Source: JANQOH01 sp965242575
GTDB taxonomy: Bacteria; Pseudomonadota; Alphaproteobacteria; UBA7887
Assembly: GCA_965242575.1 (NCBI GenBank)
Contig: OZ251461.1
Location: 868,001-932,000, forward strand
Direction: 5' to 3'
DNA length: 64,000 nt
The translations under genes were made by a program, and so were the position numbers. The notes below the pieces were generated by a model. The model had not been told where the DNA came from. It searched no databases and saw nothing but the letters and a program-made list of their open reading frames with translations. Shown piece after piece: positions 8,834-17,222 of this stretch; within the stretch, counting starts at the first letter, position 1; every line of letters begins with the position of its first letter.

Positions 8834-9224
8834 ACAGCGCCTCGATTCCCGCCGGCCATTCGTCGTCGTCGAGCGGGTATCCCTTGTAGGTCCCTGTCTG
8901 GGAATTCACCAAGCGGCCCTCGTAAACCACACCGTCGTCCATATACCATGCGTAGCGTGGGAATCCTCGCTCCCATGGCGCGCCGACCGCGCCGCGACGA
9001 ATCGCCGAACGCAACCGATCTCGAATTTTATCCCTCTGGAGCGCCAGCGCGCGCGGGCAGCATGAGGCGTCTCTTCGCAAGCGGGGCAAACCGGCGAAAC
9101 TGGGGACGTCCTTGTGCTCCACGCTGCCGACATAGTCGACGCGCCCGGCCAGCGCGCGGAGGTCGACGCCGGGGGGAGCGGACATTTCGCGGTTTCGCGG
9201 TCGCTTGCGTCGAGGCGCGCGCAT
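8820..9224 (-). CDS. Small conserved companion of the ImmA-like protein
   Basis: 134 residues from ATG 9224; an internal ATG at 9185 gives 121 residues beginning MSAPPGVDLRAL and may be the true start. It reads DYVGSVEHKDVPSFAG, then a basic cluster with CC, then FPRYAWYMDDGVVYEGRLVN and YKGYPLDDDEWP. I recall similar short proteins next to long ImmA/IrrE-like proteins in many unrelated bacteria but know no function for them. The Trp/Tyr/Gly-rich second half suggests a small beta-rich fold. The gene pair sits between the liv-type operon and the biotin genes, has less extreme G+C than both, and looks like a transferred two-gene cassette. Confidence 0.6.
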   Translation of the reverse strand: MRAPRRKRPRNREMSAPPGVDLRALAGRVDYVGSVEHKDVPSFAGLPRLRRDASCCPRALALQRDKIRDRLRSAIRRGAVGAPWERGFPRYAWYMDDGVVYEGRLVNSQTGTYKGYPLDDDEWPAGIEALYAEP

Positions 9225-9242
9225 GGCCGATGACTTCGCCCT

Positions 9243-10505
9243 TCAACCGACGTCCGCCGCCGCGGCGTCGGCGATGGCGCCGGTAACGCGGGCGAGGTCG
9301 GCTTCGTCCATCGTGTAGGCCGGCGTCGTATAGACCACGCTTCCTATCGGGCGCAGCCACACGCCGGCGTCGATGAAACGTCGGCGGAGGCGGGCCGGAC
9401 GCGGGTTCGCCGCCAGCTCCACCGCCCCCACCGCGCCCTTGACGCGGACCGAGCGCACGTTCGGCAGCGCGGCGAGGGGCGAGAGCGCGGCGGCGAGGCG
9501 GCGCTCGATGGCGCGGACCTGGGCCAGACGCGGCTCCTCGGCGAGCAGGTCGAGCGAGGCCAGCGCGGCGGCGCAGGCGGCGGCGTTGCCCATATAGGTC
9601 GGGCCGTGCATCAGCGCCGCCTCCGGGTCGTCGGACAGGAAGGCGGAGAAAATCTCGTCGGTCGCCACCGTCGCCGCCAGCGGCAGGGTCCCGCCCGTCA
9701 GCGCCTTCGACAGGGTGACGATATCCGGCGCCACGCCCGCCTGTTCGAAGGCGAACATCGTCCCCGTCCGCCCGAAGCCGGTGAAAATCTCGTCCGCTAT
9801 CAACGGCAGGCCGTGGGCGCGCGCGGCGTCGCCGATGGCGCGCAGCGCCGCCGCGTCGTGCATCCGCATCCCGATGGCGCCCTGGATGAGCGGCTCGACG
9901 ACGACCGCGGCGATCTCCCCGCCCCGCGCCTCCAGCAGTTCGCCCAGCGCCGCCCGCGCCGCTTCGGTCGTCGGCAGCGGCGCCGCGATCTGCTCCGGCA
10001 GCACGCCTGCGAACAGGCGGTGCATCCCCTCCTCCGGGTCGCAAATGCTCATCGCCGCGAAGGTGTCGCCGTGGTAGTTCCCGGCGAAACTCAGGAACCG
10101 CGTCCGCCGCACGGCGCCCCGGTTGCGATGGGACTGCACCGCCATCTTCATCGCGACCTCGACCGCGACCGAGCCGGAGTCGGAGAAGAATACGCGGTTC
10201 AGCGGCCCCGGCAGCAGCGCCGCCAGACGCTCCGCCAGCTCCATGACCGGCCGGTGCGCGAGGCCGCCCAGCATGACGTGCGGCATCAGCGCCGCCTGTT
10301 CGGCGATGGCGGCGACGAGGCGGGGGTGGTTGTAGCCGTGCACCGCCGTCCACCACGACGCGATCCCGTCGATCAACACCCGTCCGTCGGCCAGATGGAG
10401 GCGGACGCCCTCGGTGCGTTCGACGGCGAGCGGCGGCGGCGCCGTCTTCATCTGCGTATAGGGGAGCCAGACGCGGTCGCGCCCGCGGGCGTACCAGTCC
10501 GGCAT
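9243..10505 (-). CDS. bioA: Adenosylmethionine--8-amino-7-oxononanoate aminotransferase (BioA)
   Basis: 420 residues. Class III PLP-dependent aminotransferase that moves an amino group from S-adenosylmethionine to KAPA, making DAPA, the third step of the late biotin pathway. The start MPDWYARGRDRVWLPYTQMK has the BioA-specific WLPYTQM motif. WTAVHGYNHPRL near 53, FFSDSGSVAVEVAMKMA near 107 and TLSKALTGG near 270 (PLP lysine) are all present. It follows bioB by 17 bp on the same strand, so the two are co-transcribed. Full length for the family, no damage seen. Confidence 0.95.
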   Translation of the reverse strand: MPDWYARGRDRVWLPYTQMKTAPPPLAVERTEGVRLHLADGRVLIDGIASWWTAVHGYNHPRLVAAIAEQAALMPHVMLGGLAHRPVMELAERLAALLPGPLNRVFFSDSGSVAVEVAMKMAVQSHRNRGAVRRTRFLSFAGNYHGDTFAAMSICDPEEGMHRLFAGVLPEQIAAPLPTTEAARAALGELLEARGGEIAAVVVEPLIQGAIGMRMHDAAALRAIGDAARAHGLPLIADEIFTGFGRTGTMFAFEQAGVAPDIVTLSKALTGGTLPLAATVATDEIFSAFLSDDPEAALMHGPTYMGNAAACAAALASLDLLAEEPRLAQVRAIERRLAAALSPLAALPNVRSVRVKGAVGAVELAANPRPARLRRRFIDAGVWLRPIGSVVYTTPAYTMDEADLARVTGAIADAAAADVG

Positions 10506-10522
10506 GGCGCCGGAGGAGCGGT

Positions 10523-11608
10523 TCAATCGGCCACCGGTTCGACGGCGTATCGGATCGACGGTTCGGTTGCGCCGCCGCCGCCCTCGCCGGTGGCGGCCGG
10601 CATCGGGCGGACGCCCAGGCGCGCCCAGAGGCGGCGGTCGCGCGACTCCTCCGGGTTCGGGGTGGTCAGCAGTTTCTCGCCGATGAAGATCGAATTGGCG
10701 CCGGCGAGGAAGGCCAGCGCCTGGGTCTCGTCGCTCATCGTTTCGCGCCCGGCGGACAGCCGGACCACCGAGCCCGGCATCATGACGCGCGCCGCGGCGA
10801 TCGCGCGGACGAACTCGATCCCGTCCAGCGGCTCCGCATCCGCCAGCGGCGTTCCCTCGACCCGCACCAGCATGTTGATGGGCACGCTCTCCGGATGGCG
10901 CGGCATCGAGGCCAGCGCCGCCAGCATCGCCGCGCGGTCGGCCCGGCTTTCGCCCATTCCGGCGATCCCGCCGCAGCAGACGGATATGCCGGCGGCGCGC
11001 ACCCGCTCCAGCGTCTCGAACCGGTCGGCGAGGCTGCGCGTCGTCACGATCTCGCCGTAGAACCCGGGCGATGTGTCGATGTTGTGGTTGTAATAGTCGA
11101 GGCCGGCGCGCTTCAGCTTCTCCGCCTGTCCGTCCGCCAGCATCCCCAGCGTGACGCAGGTCTCCATGCCGAGCGCCTTGACCCCGCGCACCATGGCGCA
11201 GACGCGGTCGAGGTCGCGATCCTTCGGGCCGCGCCACGCCGCGCCCATGCAATAGCGGCTCGCGCCGGCGTCGCGCGCCCGCCGCGCCGCCGCGACCACG
11301 GCGCCGGCGTCCATCAATTTTTCGGCCGCGACTCCGGTGTCGTAACGCGCGCTTTGCGGGCAGTAGGCGCAATCCTCCGGGCAGCCGCCGGTCTTGATCG
11401 ACAGCAGCGTCGACATCTGCACCCGGTTCGGGTCGAAACCGCGGCGGTGGACCGTTTGCGCGCGGAACATCAGTTCGGCGAACGGCAGGTCGAGCAGCGC
11501 CAGCGCTTCGGCGGGAGTCCAGTCGTGGCGCGGCGCGCACTCGTCCGCCGCGCCGCCCGGCGGGTCGTCGCCCGCGGCGCGGCCGGCGGCTGGATTCTCC
11601 CCATGCAT
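10523..11608 (-). CDS. bioB: Biotin synthase (BioB)
   Basis: 361 residues. Radical-SAM enzyme that inserts sulfur into dethiobiotin, the last step of biotin synthesis. The [4Fe-4S] motif GGCPEDCAYC places Cys at 76, 80 and 83; YYNHNIDTSPGFYGEI and VSRADRA-like strands of the TIM barrel follow, as does GANSIFIGEKLLTTPNPE near the C-terminus with the conserved region holding the second cluster. I chose ATG 11608 because a near-perfect promoter lies immediately upstream (TATAAT at 11620-11615); a longer frame would have to run through it. The mRNA would be leaderless or nearly so. Divergent from bioF. Confidence 0.95.
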   Translation of the reverse strand: MHGENPAAGRAAGDDPPGGAADECAPRHDWTPAEALALLDLPFAELMFRAQTVHRRGFDPNRVQMSTLLSIKTGGCPEDCAYCPQSARYDTGVAAEKLMDAGAVVAAARRARDAGASRYCMGAAWRGPKDRDLDRVCAMVRGVKALGMETCVTLGMLADGQAEKLKRAGLDYYNHNIDTSPGFYGEIVTTRSLADRFETLERVRAAGISVCCGGIAGMGESRADRAAMLAALASMPRHPESVPINMLVRVEGTPLADAEPLDGIEFVRAIAAARVMMPGSVVRLSAGRETMSDETQALAFLAGANSIFIGEKLLTTPNPEESRDRRLWARLGVRPMPAATGEGGGGATEPSIRYAVEPVAD

Positions 11609-11614
11609 GGCGGC

Positions 11615-11644
11615 ATTATAGCGTTTCCCGCCGTGTGCGGTCAA
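11615..11644 (-). promoter_or_regulatory. bioB-bioA promoter
   Basis: On the minus strand TTGACC (11644-11639) and a perfect TATAAT (11620-11615) are 18 bases apart. Transcription should begin within a base or two of the bioB ATG at 11608, so this is probably a leaderless mRNA. A BioR box of the kind used by many alphaproteobacteria (TTATCTATAA-like) is not evident; only the TTATAG around the -10 element resembles half of one. Confidence 0.7.
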
Positions 11645-11681
11645 GCCGCGCCGGCCGCGCTCCGTCCTTCGAGGCTCCGCC

Positions 11682-12833
11682 CTGGCCCACGCGCACCGGT
11701 CGCTCGCCGCCTTCGCGGAGGCGAAACTCGCCGAACTCGAGGCGCGGCGCGAACGCCGGGCGCCCGTCGAGACCGCGCGCGCGGCGGGCGGACGGGCCCG
11801 GCGCGGCGGCGCGGAACTGGTCTCGTTCTGCTGCAACGACTATCTCGGCCTGTCGCACCATCCGGCGGTGAAGGCGGCGGCGCGGCGGGCCATCGACGAG
11901 TACGGCGCGGGCGCCGGCGCCTCGCGGCTCGTCACCGGCGACCACCCGCTGTTCGCCCGCCTCGAGGCCAGGCTCGCGGCGTTCAAGGGAACCGGGGATT
12001 GCGTCGTCTTCGGCTCCGGCTACCTCGCCAATCTGGGAATACTCCCGGTCCTGGCGGGGCCGCGCGACCTGGTCGTCGCCGACGAACTCTCGCATGCCTG
12101 CCTGCTCGCCGGCGCGCGACTCGGCGGCGCGGCGGTCTTCCGCTTCCGCCACAACGACGCGGGCCATGCCGGGGAGATCCTCGCCCGCGAGCGCGCGGGG
12201 CGGCGCAACGCCCTGGTCGTCACCGACGGCGTGTTCAGCATGGACGGCGACCTGGCGCCCATCGACGCGCTGGGCGAAGCCGCCGAGCGCCACGGCGCCT
12301 GGCTGATGACCGACGACGCGCACGGCATCGGGGTCCTCGCGGCGGGGCGCGGCTCCGGCGCGCTGGCGCGGCGCAAGCCGCCGTTGCAGATGGGCACGCT
12401 GTCGAAGGCGCTCGGCGGCTACGGCGGCTACCTGTGCGCCGACCGGCCGGTGGTCGACCTGATGCGCACGCGGGCGCGCACGCTGATCTATTCGACCGGC
12501 CTGCCGCCGGCCTCCGCCGCCGCCGCCCTCGCCGCGCTGGAGATCGTCGAGTCGGATCCGGCGCTCGCGGAACGCCCGCTGGCGCTGGCGCGCCGCTTCG
12601 CGCGGCGGCTGGGGCTGCCGGAGGCGCAAAGCCCCATCGTTCCCATCCTCTGCGGCGAGTCGGAAGCGGCGCTCGCCGCCTCGCGCCGGCTGGAGGCGGA
12701 GGGCTTCCTGGTCGCGGCGATCCGCCCGCCCACCGTGCCGCGCGGGACGGCGCGGCTGCGCGTCACCTTGAGCGCCGCGCACCGCGAGGAGGACGTCGAC
12801 CGCCTCGCCGACGCGGTGCGGAGCGCCGTGTGA
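11682..12833 (+). CDS. bioF: 8-amino-7-oxononanoate synthase (BioF)
   Basis: PLP enzyme that condenses pimeloyl-ACP or -CoA with alanine to KAPA, the first committed biotin step. The family's N-terminal helix (FAEAKLAELEARRERR) is present in frame but has no ATG, GTG or TTG before it: the frame opens after TAG 11619-11621 and the first ordinary start codon, GTG 11868, lies inside conserved sequence. I propose CTG 11682, with TTCGAGG about seven bases upstream, giving 383 residues. CNDYLGLSHHPAV, GAGASRLVTGDHPLF, DDAHGIGVLAAG and TLSKALGGYGGYL (PLP lysine) are intact. It overlaps bioD by four bases. The start is an inference; a sequencing error is the alternative. Confidence 0.85.
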   Translation: MAHAHRSLAAFAEAKLAELEARRERRAPVETARAAGGRARRGGAELVSFCCNDYLGLSHHPAVKAAARRAIDEYGAGAGASRLVTGDHPLFARLEARLAAFKGTGDCVVFGSGYLANLGILPVLAGPRDLVVADELSHACLLAGARLGGAAVFRFRHNDAGHAGEILARERAGRRNALVVTDGVFSMDGDLAPIDALGEAAERHGAWLMTDDAHGIGVLAAGRGSGALARRKPPLQMGTLSKALGGYGGYLCADRPVVDLMRTRARTLIYSTGLPPASAAAALAALEIVESDPALAERPLALARRFARRLGLPEAQSPIVPILCGESEAALAASRRLEAEGFLVAAIRPPTVPRGTARLRVTLSAAHREEDVDRLADAVRSAV

Positions 12834-13513
12834 CCGTCCGGTTCGTCACCGCGTCCGGCACCGAGATCGGCAAGACCTACGTCACGGCCTCGCTCTGCGC
12901 CCAGCTGCGCGCGCGCGGGCGCCCGGCCGCGGCGCTCAAGCCCGTCGTGAGCGGTTACGCCGATGCGGCGGCGCGGGAGAGCGACCCGGGGGTTCTGCTG
13001 GCGGCGCTCGGCCGATCCGTCGACGCCGGCTCCGTCGCCGCCATCGCGCCGTGGCGGTTCGCCGCGCCGCTGTCGCCGGACATGGCGGCGCGCCGCGAGG
13101 GCCGGCGCGTGGACTTCGACTCGCTGCTGGCGTTCTGCCGCGAGGCGATGGCGCGGCCGGGCCGCGACCTGCTGATCGAGGGCGTCGGCGGCGTCATGGT
13201 CCCGCTCGACGAGCGCCGGACCGTCCGCGACTGGATCGCCGCGCTCGGCGCTCCCGCCATCTTGGTGGCGGGGAGCTATCTGGGGACCATCAGCCACACG
13301 CTGACCGCCATCGCCGCGCTGCGCGAGGCGGGCGCGGCGCTCGATTCCGTCGTCGTCGACGAATCCGCCGGGGCGGCGCCGCCGCTGGCGGAGACCGCCG
13401 CCGTCATCGCCCGTTTCGCCGGCGGGGTCCCCGTCGTTCCGCTGGCCCGCAGCGCCGGCGCGGCGTGGACGGCGCGGCCCGCCGAGCTGCTCGACCGCCT
13501 GCGGTGGCCCTGA
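12830..13513 (+). CDS. bioD: Dethiobiotin synthetase (BioD)
   Basis: 227 residues from GTG 12830, which overlaps the bioF stop (GTGA). ATP-dependent carboxylase that closes the ureido ring of DAPA to form dethiobiotin. The P-loop is TASGTEIGKTYVTASL at residues 6-21; ALKPVVSGY provides the catalytic Lys, and LIEGVGGVMVPLDE the switch region. Together with bioF, bioB and bioA it completes the four late steps; pimelate-forming genes (bioC, bioH or equivalents) are not in the window. Confidence 0.93.
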   Translation: MTVRFVTASGTEIGKTYVTASLCAQLRARGRPAAALKPVVSGYADAAARESDPGVLLAALGRSVDAGSVAAIAPWRFAAPLSPDMAARREGRRVDFDSLLAFCREAMARPGRDLLIEGVGGVMVPLDERRTVRDWIAALGAPAILVAGSYLGTISHTLTAIAALREAGAALDSVVVDESAGAAPPLAETAAVIARFAGGVPVVPLARSAGAAWTARPAELLDRLRWP

Positions 13514-13587
13514 CCGCGCCGGATGGGCTATACCGCGCCCGGATTCGGAGCCGCCCCGCATGATCCCTCGCCCGGACTCGCGCCGCG

Positions 13588-14229
13588 ATGGCCGCCGCTA
13601 GCGCCAGGCCGCGCCGGCGCGGGCTGATGCTGGCGTTGTCCTCGCCGTCGGGCGCGGGCAAGACGACCATCGCGCGCGGCCTGCTCGCCGGCGACGAAAA
13701 CCTGTGGATGTCGGTGTCGGTGACGACCCGCCCGCCGCGCGCCGGGGAGCGGGCCGGAGAGGACTACCGCTTCGTCAAGCGCGCCGAGTTCGACGCCATG
13801 GCCGCCGGCGGCGAGCTGCTGGAGCACGCGCGGGTGTTCGAGCACCATTACGGCACGCCCCGCCTGCCGGTCGAAAAGTCGCTGGAGGCCGGGCGCGACG
13901 TGCTGTTCGACATCGACTGGCAGGGCGCGCAGCAGTTGACCGAGACGGCGCGCGCCAACCTGGTCAAGGTTTTCGTCCTGCCGCCGTCGACGCGGGAGCT
14001 GGAGAAGCGCCTGCGCAAGCGGGCGAGCGACAGCGCCGAGGCGGTCGCCGGGCGGATGGCCAAGGCGGCGGGCGAAATGACCCATTGGGCGGAATACGAT
14101 TACATCGTCGTCAACGACCGCATCGAGCGCGCGCTGGAGGAGGTCGCGGCGATCCTCGCCGCCGAGCGCCTGCGCCGCGAGCGTTACGTCGAGATGAGCC
14201 GCTTCATCGCCGGGCTTCAAGACGGCTGA
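13588..14229 (+). CDS. gmk: Guanylate kinase
   Basis: 213 residues. Phosphorylates GMP to GDP with ATP in the cytoplasm. P-loop SSPSGAGKTTIARG near residue 17, TTRPPRAGE and EDYRFV for GMP binding, HARVFEHHYGTP, and VLFDIDWQGAQQL are all as in the family. About eleven basic residues precede the usual start, and ATG 13588 is accepted because no better site exists close by. The gene converges on rsmA; the 3' ends overlap by 26 bases. Confidence 0.94.
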   Translation: MAAASARPRRRGLMLALSSPSGAGKTTIARGLLAGDENLWMSVSVTTRPPRAGERAGEDYRFVKRAEFDAMAAGGELLEHARVFEHHYGTPRLPVEKSLEAGRDVLFDIDWQGAQQLTETARANLVKVFVLPPSTRELEKRLRKRASDSAEAVAGRMAKAAGEMTHWAEYDYIVVNDRIERALEEVAAILAAERLRRERYVEMSRFIAGLQDG

Positions 14230-15094
14230 GGACGGCGGCGAGCCGGAGGAAATCGGCGACCTCCAGCACGCCCGCGCGCAAGCGCCCGTCGACCCCGGCC
14301 CCGGCGAGCAGCGCCGGCGTGTCGACGCCGAGCGCCGCCAGGCTGGAGCGCAGCATCTTGCGGCGCTGGCCGAAGGCGGCGGCGGTCACGCGCCGCAGCG
14401 CGGCCGCGTCCGCCGGCGGCGGGGCGGCGCGGGGCGCGAGGCGGACGACGCTGGACGCGACCTTGGGCGGCGGGGCGAAGGCGCGCGCCGGCACGTCGAA
14501 CGCGATCTCCACCGCGCACAGCCATTGCGCGAGCACGCCGAGCCGCCCCCGGGCCGGCGCGCCGGGCGCCGCCGCGAGCCGCGCCGCCACCTCCTTCTGG
14601 AACATCAGCGTGAAGCCGGCGGCGAAGCCCGCGTCGCGGGCGAGCGCCTCCAGCCATCCCGTCAACAAGCGGGTGGCGAGGTTGTAGGGCAGGTTGGCGA
14701 CGACGCGCCGGGGCGGCGGGGCGAGTTCGGCGAGATCGACCGCCAGCGCGTCGGCGTGGACGACGCGCAGGCGCCCGGCCGCGGCGCGTTCGAGATCCGC
14801 CAGCGCCGCCGCGCAGCGCGGGTCGCGCTCCACCGCGACGACCTCGGCGCCCGCCTCGAGCAGGGCGCGGGTCAGCCCGCCCGGCCCGGCCCCGATCTCG
14901 ACGACGCGCGCGCCCTCCAGCGCCCCGGCCGCGCGCGCGATGCGGCGGGTGAGGTTGAGGTCGAGAAGGAAGTTCTGCCCCAGCTTCTTGCGCGCCGAAA
15001 TCCGATGCGCGGCGATGACCGCGCGCAGCGGCGGCAGGGCGGAGAGATCGGGCCGCGCGGGCGCCGCTCCCTTTCGGAATCGTCCTGGGGCCAT
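14204..15094 (-). CDS. rsmA: 16S rRNA (adenine1518-N6/adenine1519-N6)-dimethyltransferase (KsgA/RsmA)
   Basis: 296 residues. Dimethylates two adjacent adenines in the 3' hairpin of 16S rRNA during small-subunit maturation, using SAM. The signature ARKKLGQNFLLD is at about residue 35, the SAM motif VVEIGAGPGGLTRALLEAGA at about 65, and the catalytic NLPYNLATRLL at about 130; LMFQKEVAARL and the C-terminal helical domain follow. ATG 15094 sits 54 bp from the divergent methyltransferase gene. The last 26 bases are shared, antisense, with gmk. Confidence 0.94.
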   Translation of the reverse strand: MAPGRFRKGAAPARPDLSALPPLRAVIAAHRISARKKLGQNFLLDLNLTRRIARAAGALEGARVVEIGAGPGGLTRALLEAGAEVVAVERDPRCAAALADLERAAAGRLRVVHADALAVDLAELAPPPRRVVANLPYNLATRLLTGWLEALARDAGFAAGFTLMFQKEVAARLAAAPGAPARGRLGVLAQWLCAVEIAFDVPARAFAPPPKVASSVVRLAPRAAPPPADAAALRRVTAAAFGQRRKMLRSSLAALGVDTPALLAGAGVDGRLRAGVLEVADFLRLAAVLSRLEARR

Positions 15095-15148
15095 GATACG
15101 CTGCGCGCTCGCCGCGACCGGCGGCAGGATAGACGGACCGGCCGCCCG

Positions 15149-16591
15149 ATGGAACGCGACGCGCTCTATTACGGCGATTGTCTCGACTGGATGGCGCGCT
15201 GGCCCGACCGGTCGGTCGACCTGATCTATCTCGACCCGCCGTTCAACTCGAACACGGGCTACGACATCCTCTTCTCCAGCGGCGGCGGCCCGGAGGGCGG
15301 GGCGCAGTTCCGCGCGTTCGACGACAGCTGGCGGTGGGATTCGGCGGCGGAGGCGCGGCTGCGCCGGATCGAGGACGCCGCGGCGCGCCCGGCGCATCGG
15401 GCGATACTCGGCCTTCGCGCGGCGCTGGGGCCGTCGGGCATGCTGGCCTACCTCGCCTATATGGCGGAGCGGCTGGAGCATATGCGCCGCCTGCTGAAGC
15501 CCGCGGGTTCGATCTACCTGCATTGCGACCCGACGGCGTCGCATTACCTCAAGATCGTCATGGACGGGATTTTCGGGCATGCGAACTTCCGCCGGGAGAT
15601 TATCTGGAGCCTGCGAACGGCGTCGGGCTACAAGAGCTCCGTGAACGGATGGATTCGCGGGCACGACACCATTCTCTACTACACGCGCGGGGACGAATTC
15701 ACGTTCGACAAGCAATATCTGCCTCACAAGCCGGAATACATCGCCCGCTTCCGCAAGGTCGATCCGGAAGGCCGGCGGTACCGCGACGACCGGGCGGAGA
15801 AGCGCAGGCAATACCTGGACGAGACCGAGGGCGTCGCGTTGACCGACGTGTGGTCGGACGTCATGTCGTTTCAACAACATTCGTCGTCCAGCGAGCGGCT
15901 GGGTTACCCGACGCAAAAGCCGCTGGCGCTGCTGGAGCGGATATTGCGCGCCAGCAGCGCGCCCGGAGACACGGTGCTGGACCCGTTCTGCGGCTGCGGA
16001 ACGACGATAGAGGCGGCGCGGCGCCTGGGCCGGCGCTGGATCGGGGTCGATATTTCCGCGTTCGCCATCGACCTGGTCCGGGAGCGCCGATTGAAGAATC
16101 CGCGCATTCCTGCGCGCGGCATTCCGGGTGACATGGAGTCGGCGCGCATGCTGGCGCGCGAGCGACCCTTCGACTTCGAGAGCTGGGCGGTGACGCGGCT
16201 TCCCGGGTTCGCGCCGAACGCCCGGCAGCGGGGCGATGGCGGAGTCGACGGCCGCGCGACCCTCGCTGTCCTACCCGACACCCGCGAATCCAGGCTGGCG
16301 CTGGCGCAGGTCAAGGGCGGCCGGTTCGGCCTCGACCAACTCCGCGCGTTCATGAACGCGATGGAGCGCGACCGCGCCGCGCTCGGCTGTTTCGTGACGC
16401 TGGACCCGGTCACGTCGCCGGCCGCGCGCCGCGAGGCGGCCGCGATGGGCGAGGTGGCGATCGGCGCGGCGCGGTATCCCCGGATGCAGTTGTGGTCCGT
16501 CCGCGAATACTTCGACGGCCGCATGCCGCCGCTCCCGCCGATGACCGACCCGTTCACCGGCGGCCCGATGGCGCAGCCGGAGCTGTTGTGA
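15149..16591 (+). CDS. DNA methyltransferase fused to an Mrr-like nuclease domain
   Basis: 480 residues. The N-terminal 330 are a beta-class amino-methyltransferase acting on DNA adenine-N6 or cytosine-N4: catalytic motif IV is LDPPF at 28-32, then YPTQKPLALLERIL and VLDPFCGCGTTIEAARRLG (motif I) near 270-300. The order IV-then-I defines the beta class. The last 120 residues contain RGDGGVDGRA and LALAQVKGG, which match the D...QxK core of Mrr-type PD-(D/E)XK nucleases. Modification and cleavage in one chain, with no separate restriction or specificity gene nearby, suggests a type II-like or regulatory enzyme. An IS5-type fragment follows directly, fitting acquisition by transfer. Confidence 0.82.
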   Translation: MERDALYYGDCLDWMARWPDRSVDLIYLDPPFNSNTGYDILFSSGGGPEGGAQFRAFDDSWRWDSAAEARLRRIEDAAARPAHRAILGLRAALGPSGMLAYLAYMAERLEHMRRLLKPAGSIYLHCDPTASHYLKIVMDGIFGHANFRREIIWSLRTASGYKSSVNGWIRGHDTILYYTRGDEFTFDKQYLPHKPEYIARFRKVDPEGRRYRDDRAEKRRQYLDETEGVALTDVWSDVMSFQQHSSSSERLGYPTQKPLALLERILRASSAPGDTVLDPFCGCGTTIEAARRLGRRWIGVDISAFAIDLVRERRLKNPRIPARGIPGDMESARMLARERPFDFESWAVTRLPGFAPNARQRGDGGVDGRATLAVLPDTRESRLALAQVKGGRFGLDQLRAFMNAMERDRAALGCFVTLDPVTSPAARREAAAMGEVAIGAARYPRMQLWSVREYFDGRMPPLPPMTDPFTGGPMAQPELL

Positions 16592-16719
16592 ACGACCGCC
16601 GCCAATTTGCTCGACCGCTGTGTCGACGATCCGATTGTCAACGGATCCGTCGGTGGCGCAATTAGCGTGTCGTTTTCATCTATCCAGCAGTAACTCACTA
16701 TTATCCTGTGTCCGGAGTC

Positions 16720-17203
16720 GGCAATTTACATACCGCGCGGTCCGCCGCTTTCCGTGGTCTTCACCGATTGGCTGTCGACGACGCCGGCGGACGGGCTGGC
16801 CCGCCGCCCCTCCGCCTTGCGCGCCTCCAGCATAAGGCGATGGCCGATCGACACCCACAAACCGCTATCGCGCCAGGCCGAGAAATATCGATACACCGTC
16901 CGCCATGGCGGGAACTCCTTCGGCGACATGCGCCACGGACAGCCGCTGCGAAGGACGTACAAGATGGCGTTGACCACCTCCCGCAAATCCGTGCGGCGCC
17001 GGCGTCCCAGAGGCTTGCGGGCCGGCATGTCGGGGGCAATCAATCGCCATTCCGCCTCTCGCAAATCGCTTGCATAGCGCACGCCATCGCGCGCGGACTT
17101 CGCGCGAGTGATTTCAGTCCACATGTCGCGCCTCGCTGGCTGGTTCCCACAACCAGTGAACCACAACCGACTGAAATCACTCAAATCATTTCGAAACGGC
17201 CTC
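16720..17203 (-). mobile_element. Truncated IS5-family insertion sequence
   Basis: One terminal inverted repeat is visible at the 17203 end (reading inwards on the minus strand GAGGCCGTTTCGAAATG), with TA beside it as expected for IS5-group targets. The other end is missing: similarity stops at about 16720, in the middle of the transposase. The remaining gap, 16592-16720, holds no gene that I can see. Confidence 0.75.
16726..17124 (-). pseudogene. IS5-family transposase, C-terminal half missing
   Basis: Starts at ATG 17124 as MWTEITRAKSARDGVRYASD and carries LTDAEW-type sequence (LREAEWRLIAPDMPA), TDLREVVNAILYVLRSGCPW and GVVDSQSVKTTESGGPRG, the standard first two thirds of IS5/IS1031-group transposases up to the first Asp of the DDE triad (VVDSQ). 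The frame then breaks, one base out of register, into TAA at 16726. The segment with the second Asp and the Glu is absent, so it cannot transpose by itself. Confidence 0.85.
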
Positions 17204-17222
17204 TAACGATCCCGCGCCGCCG

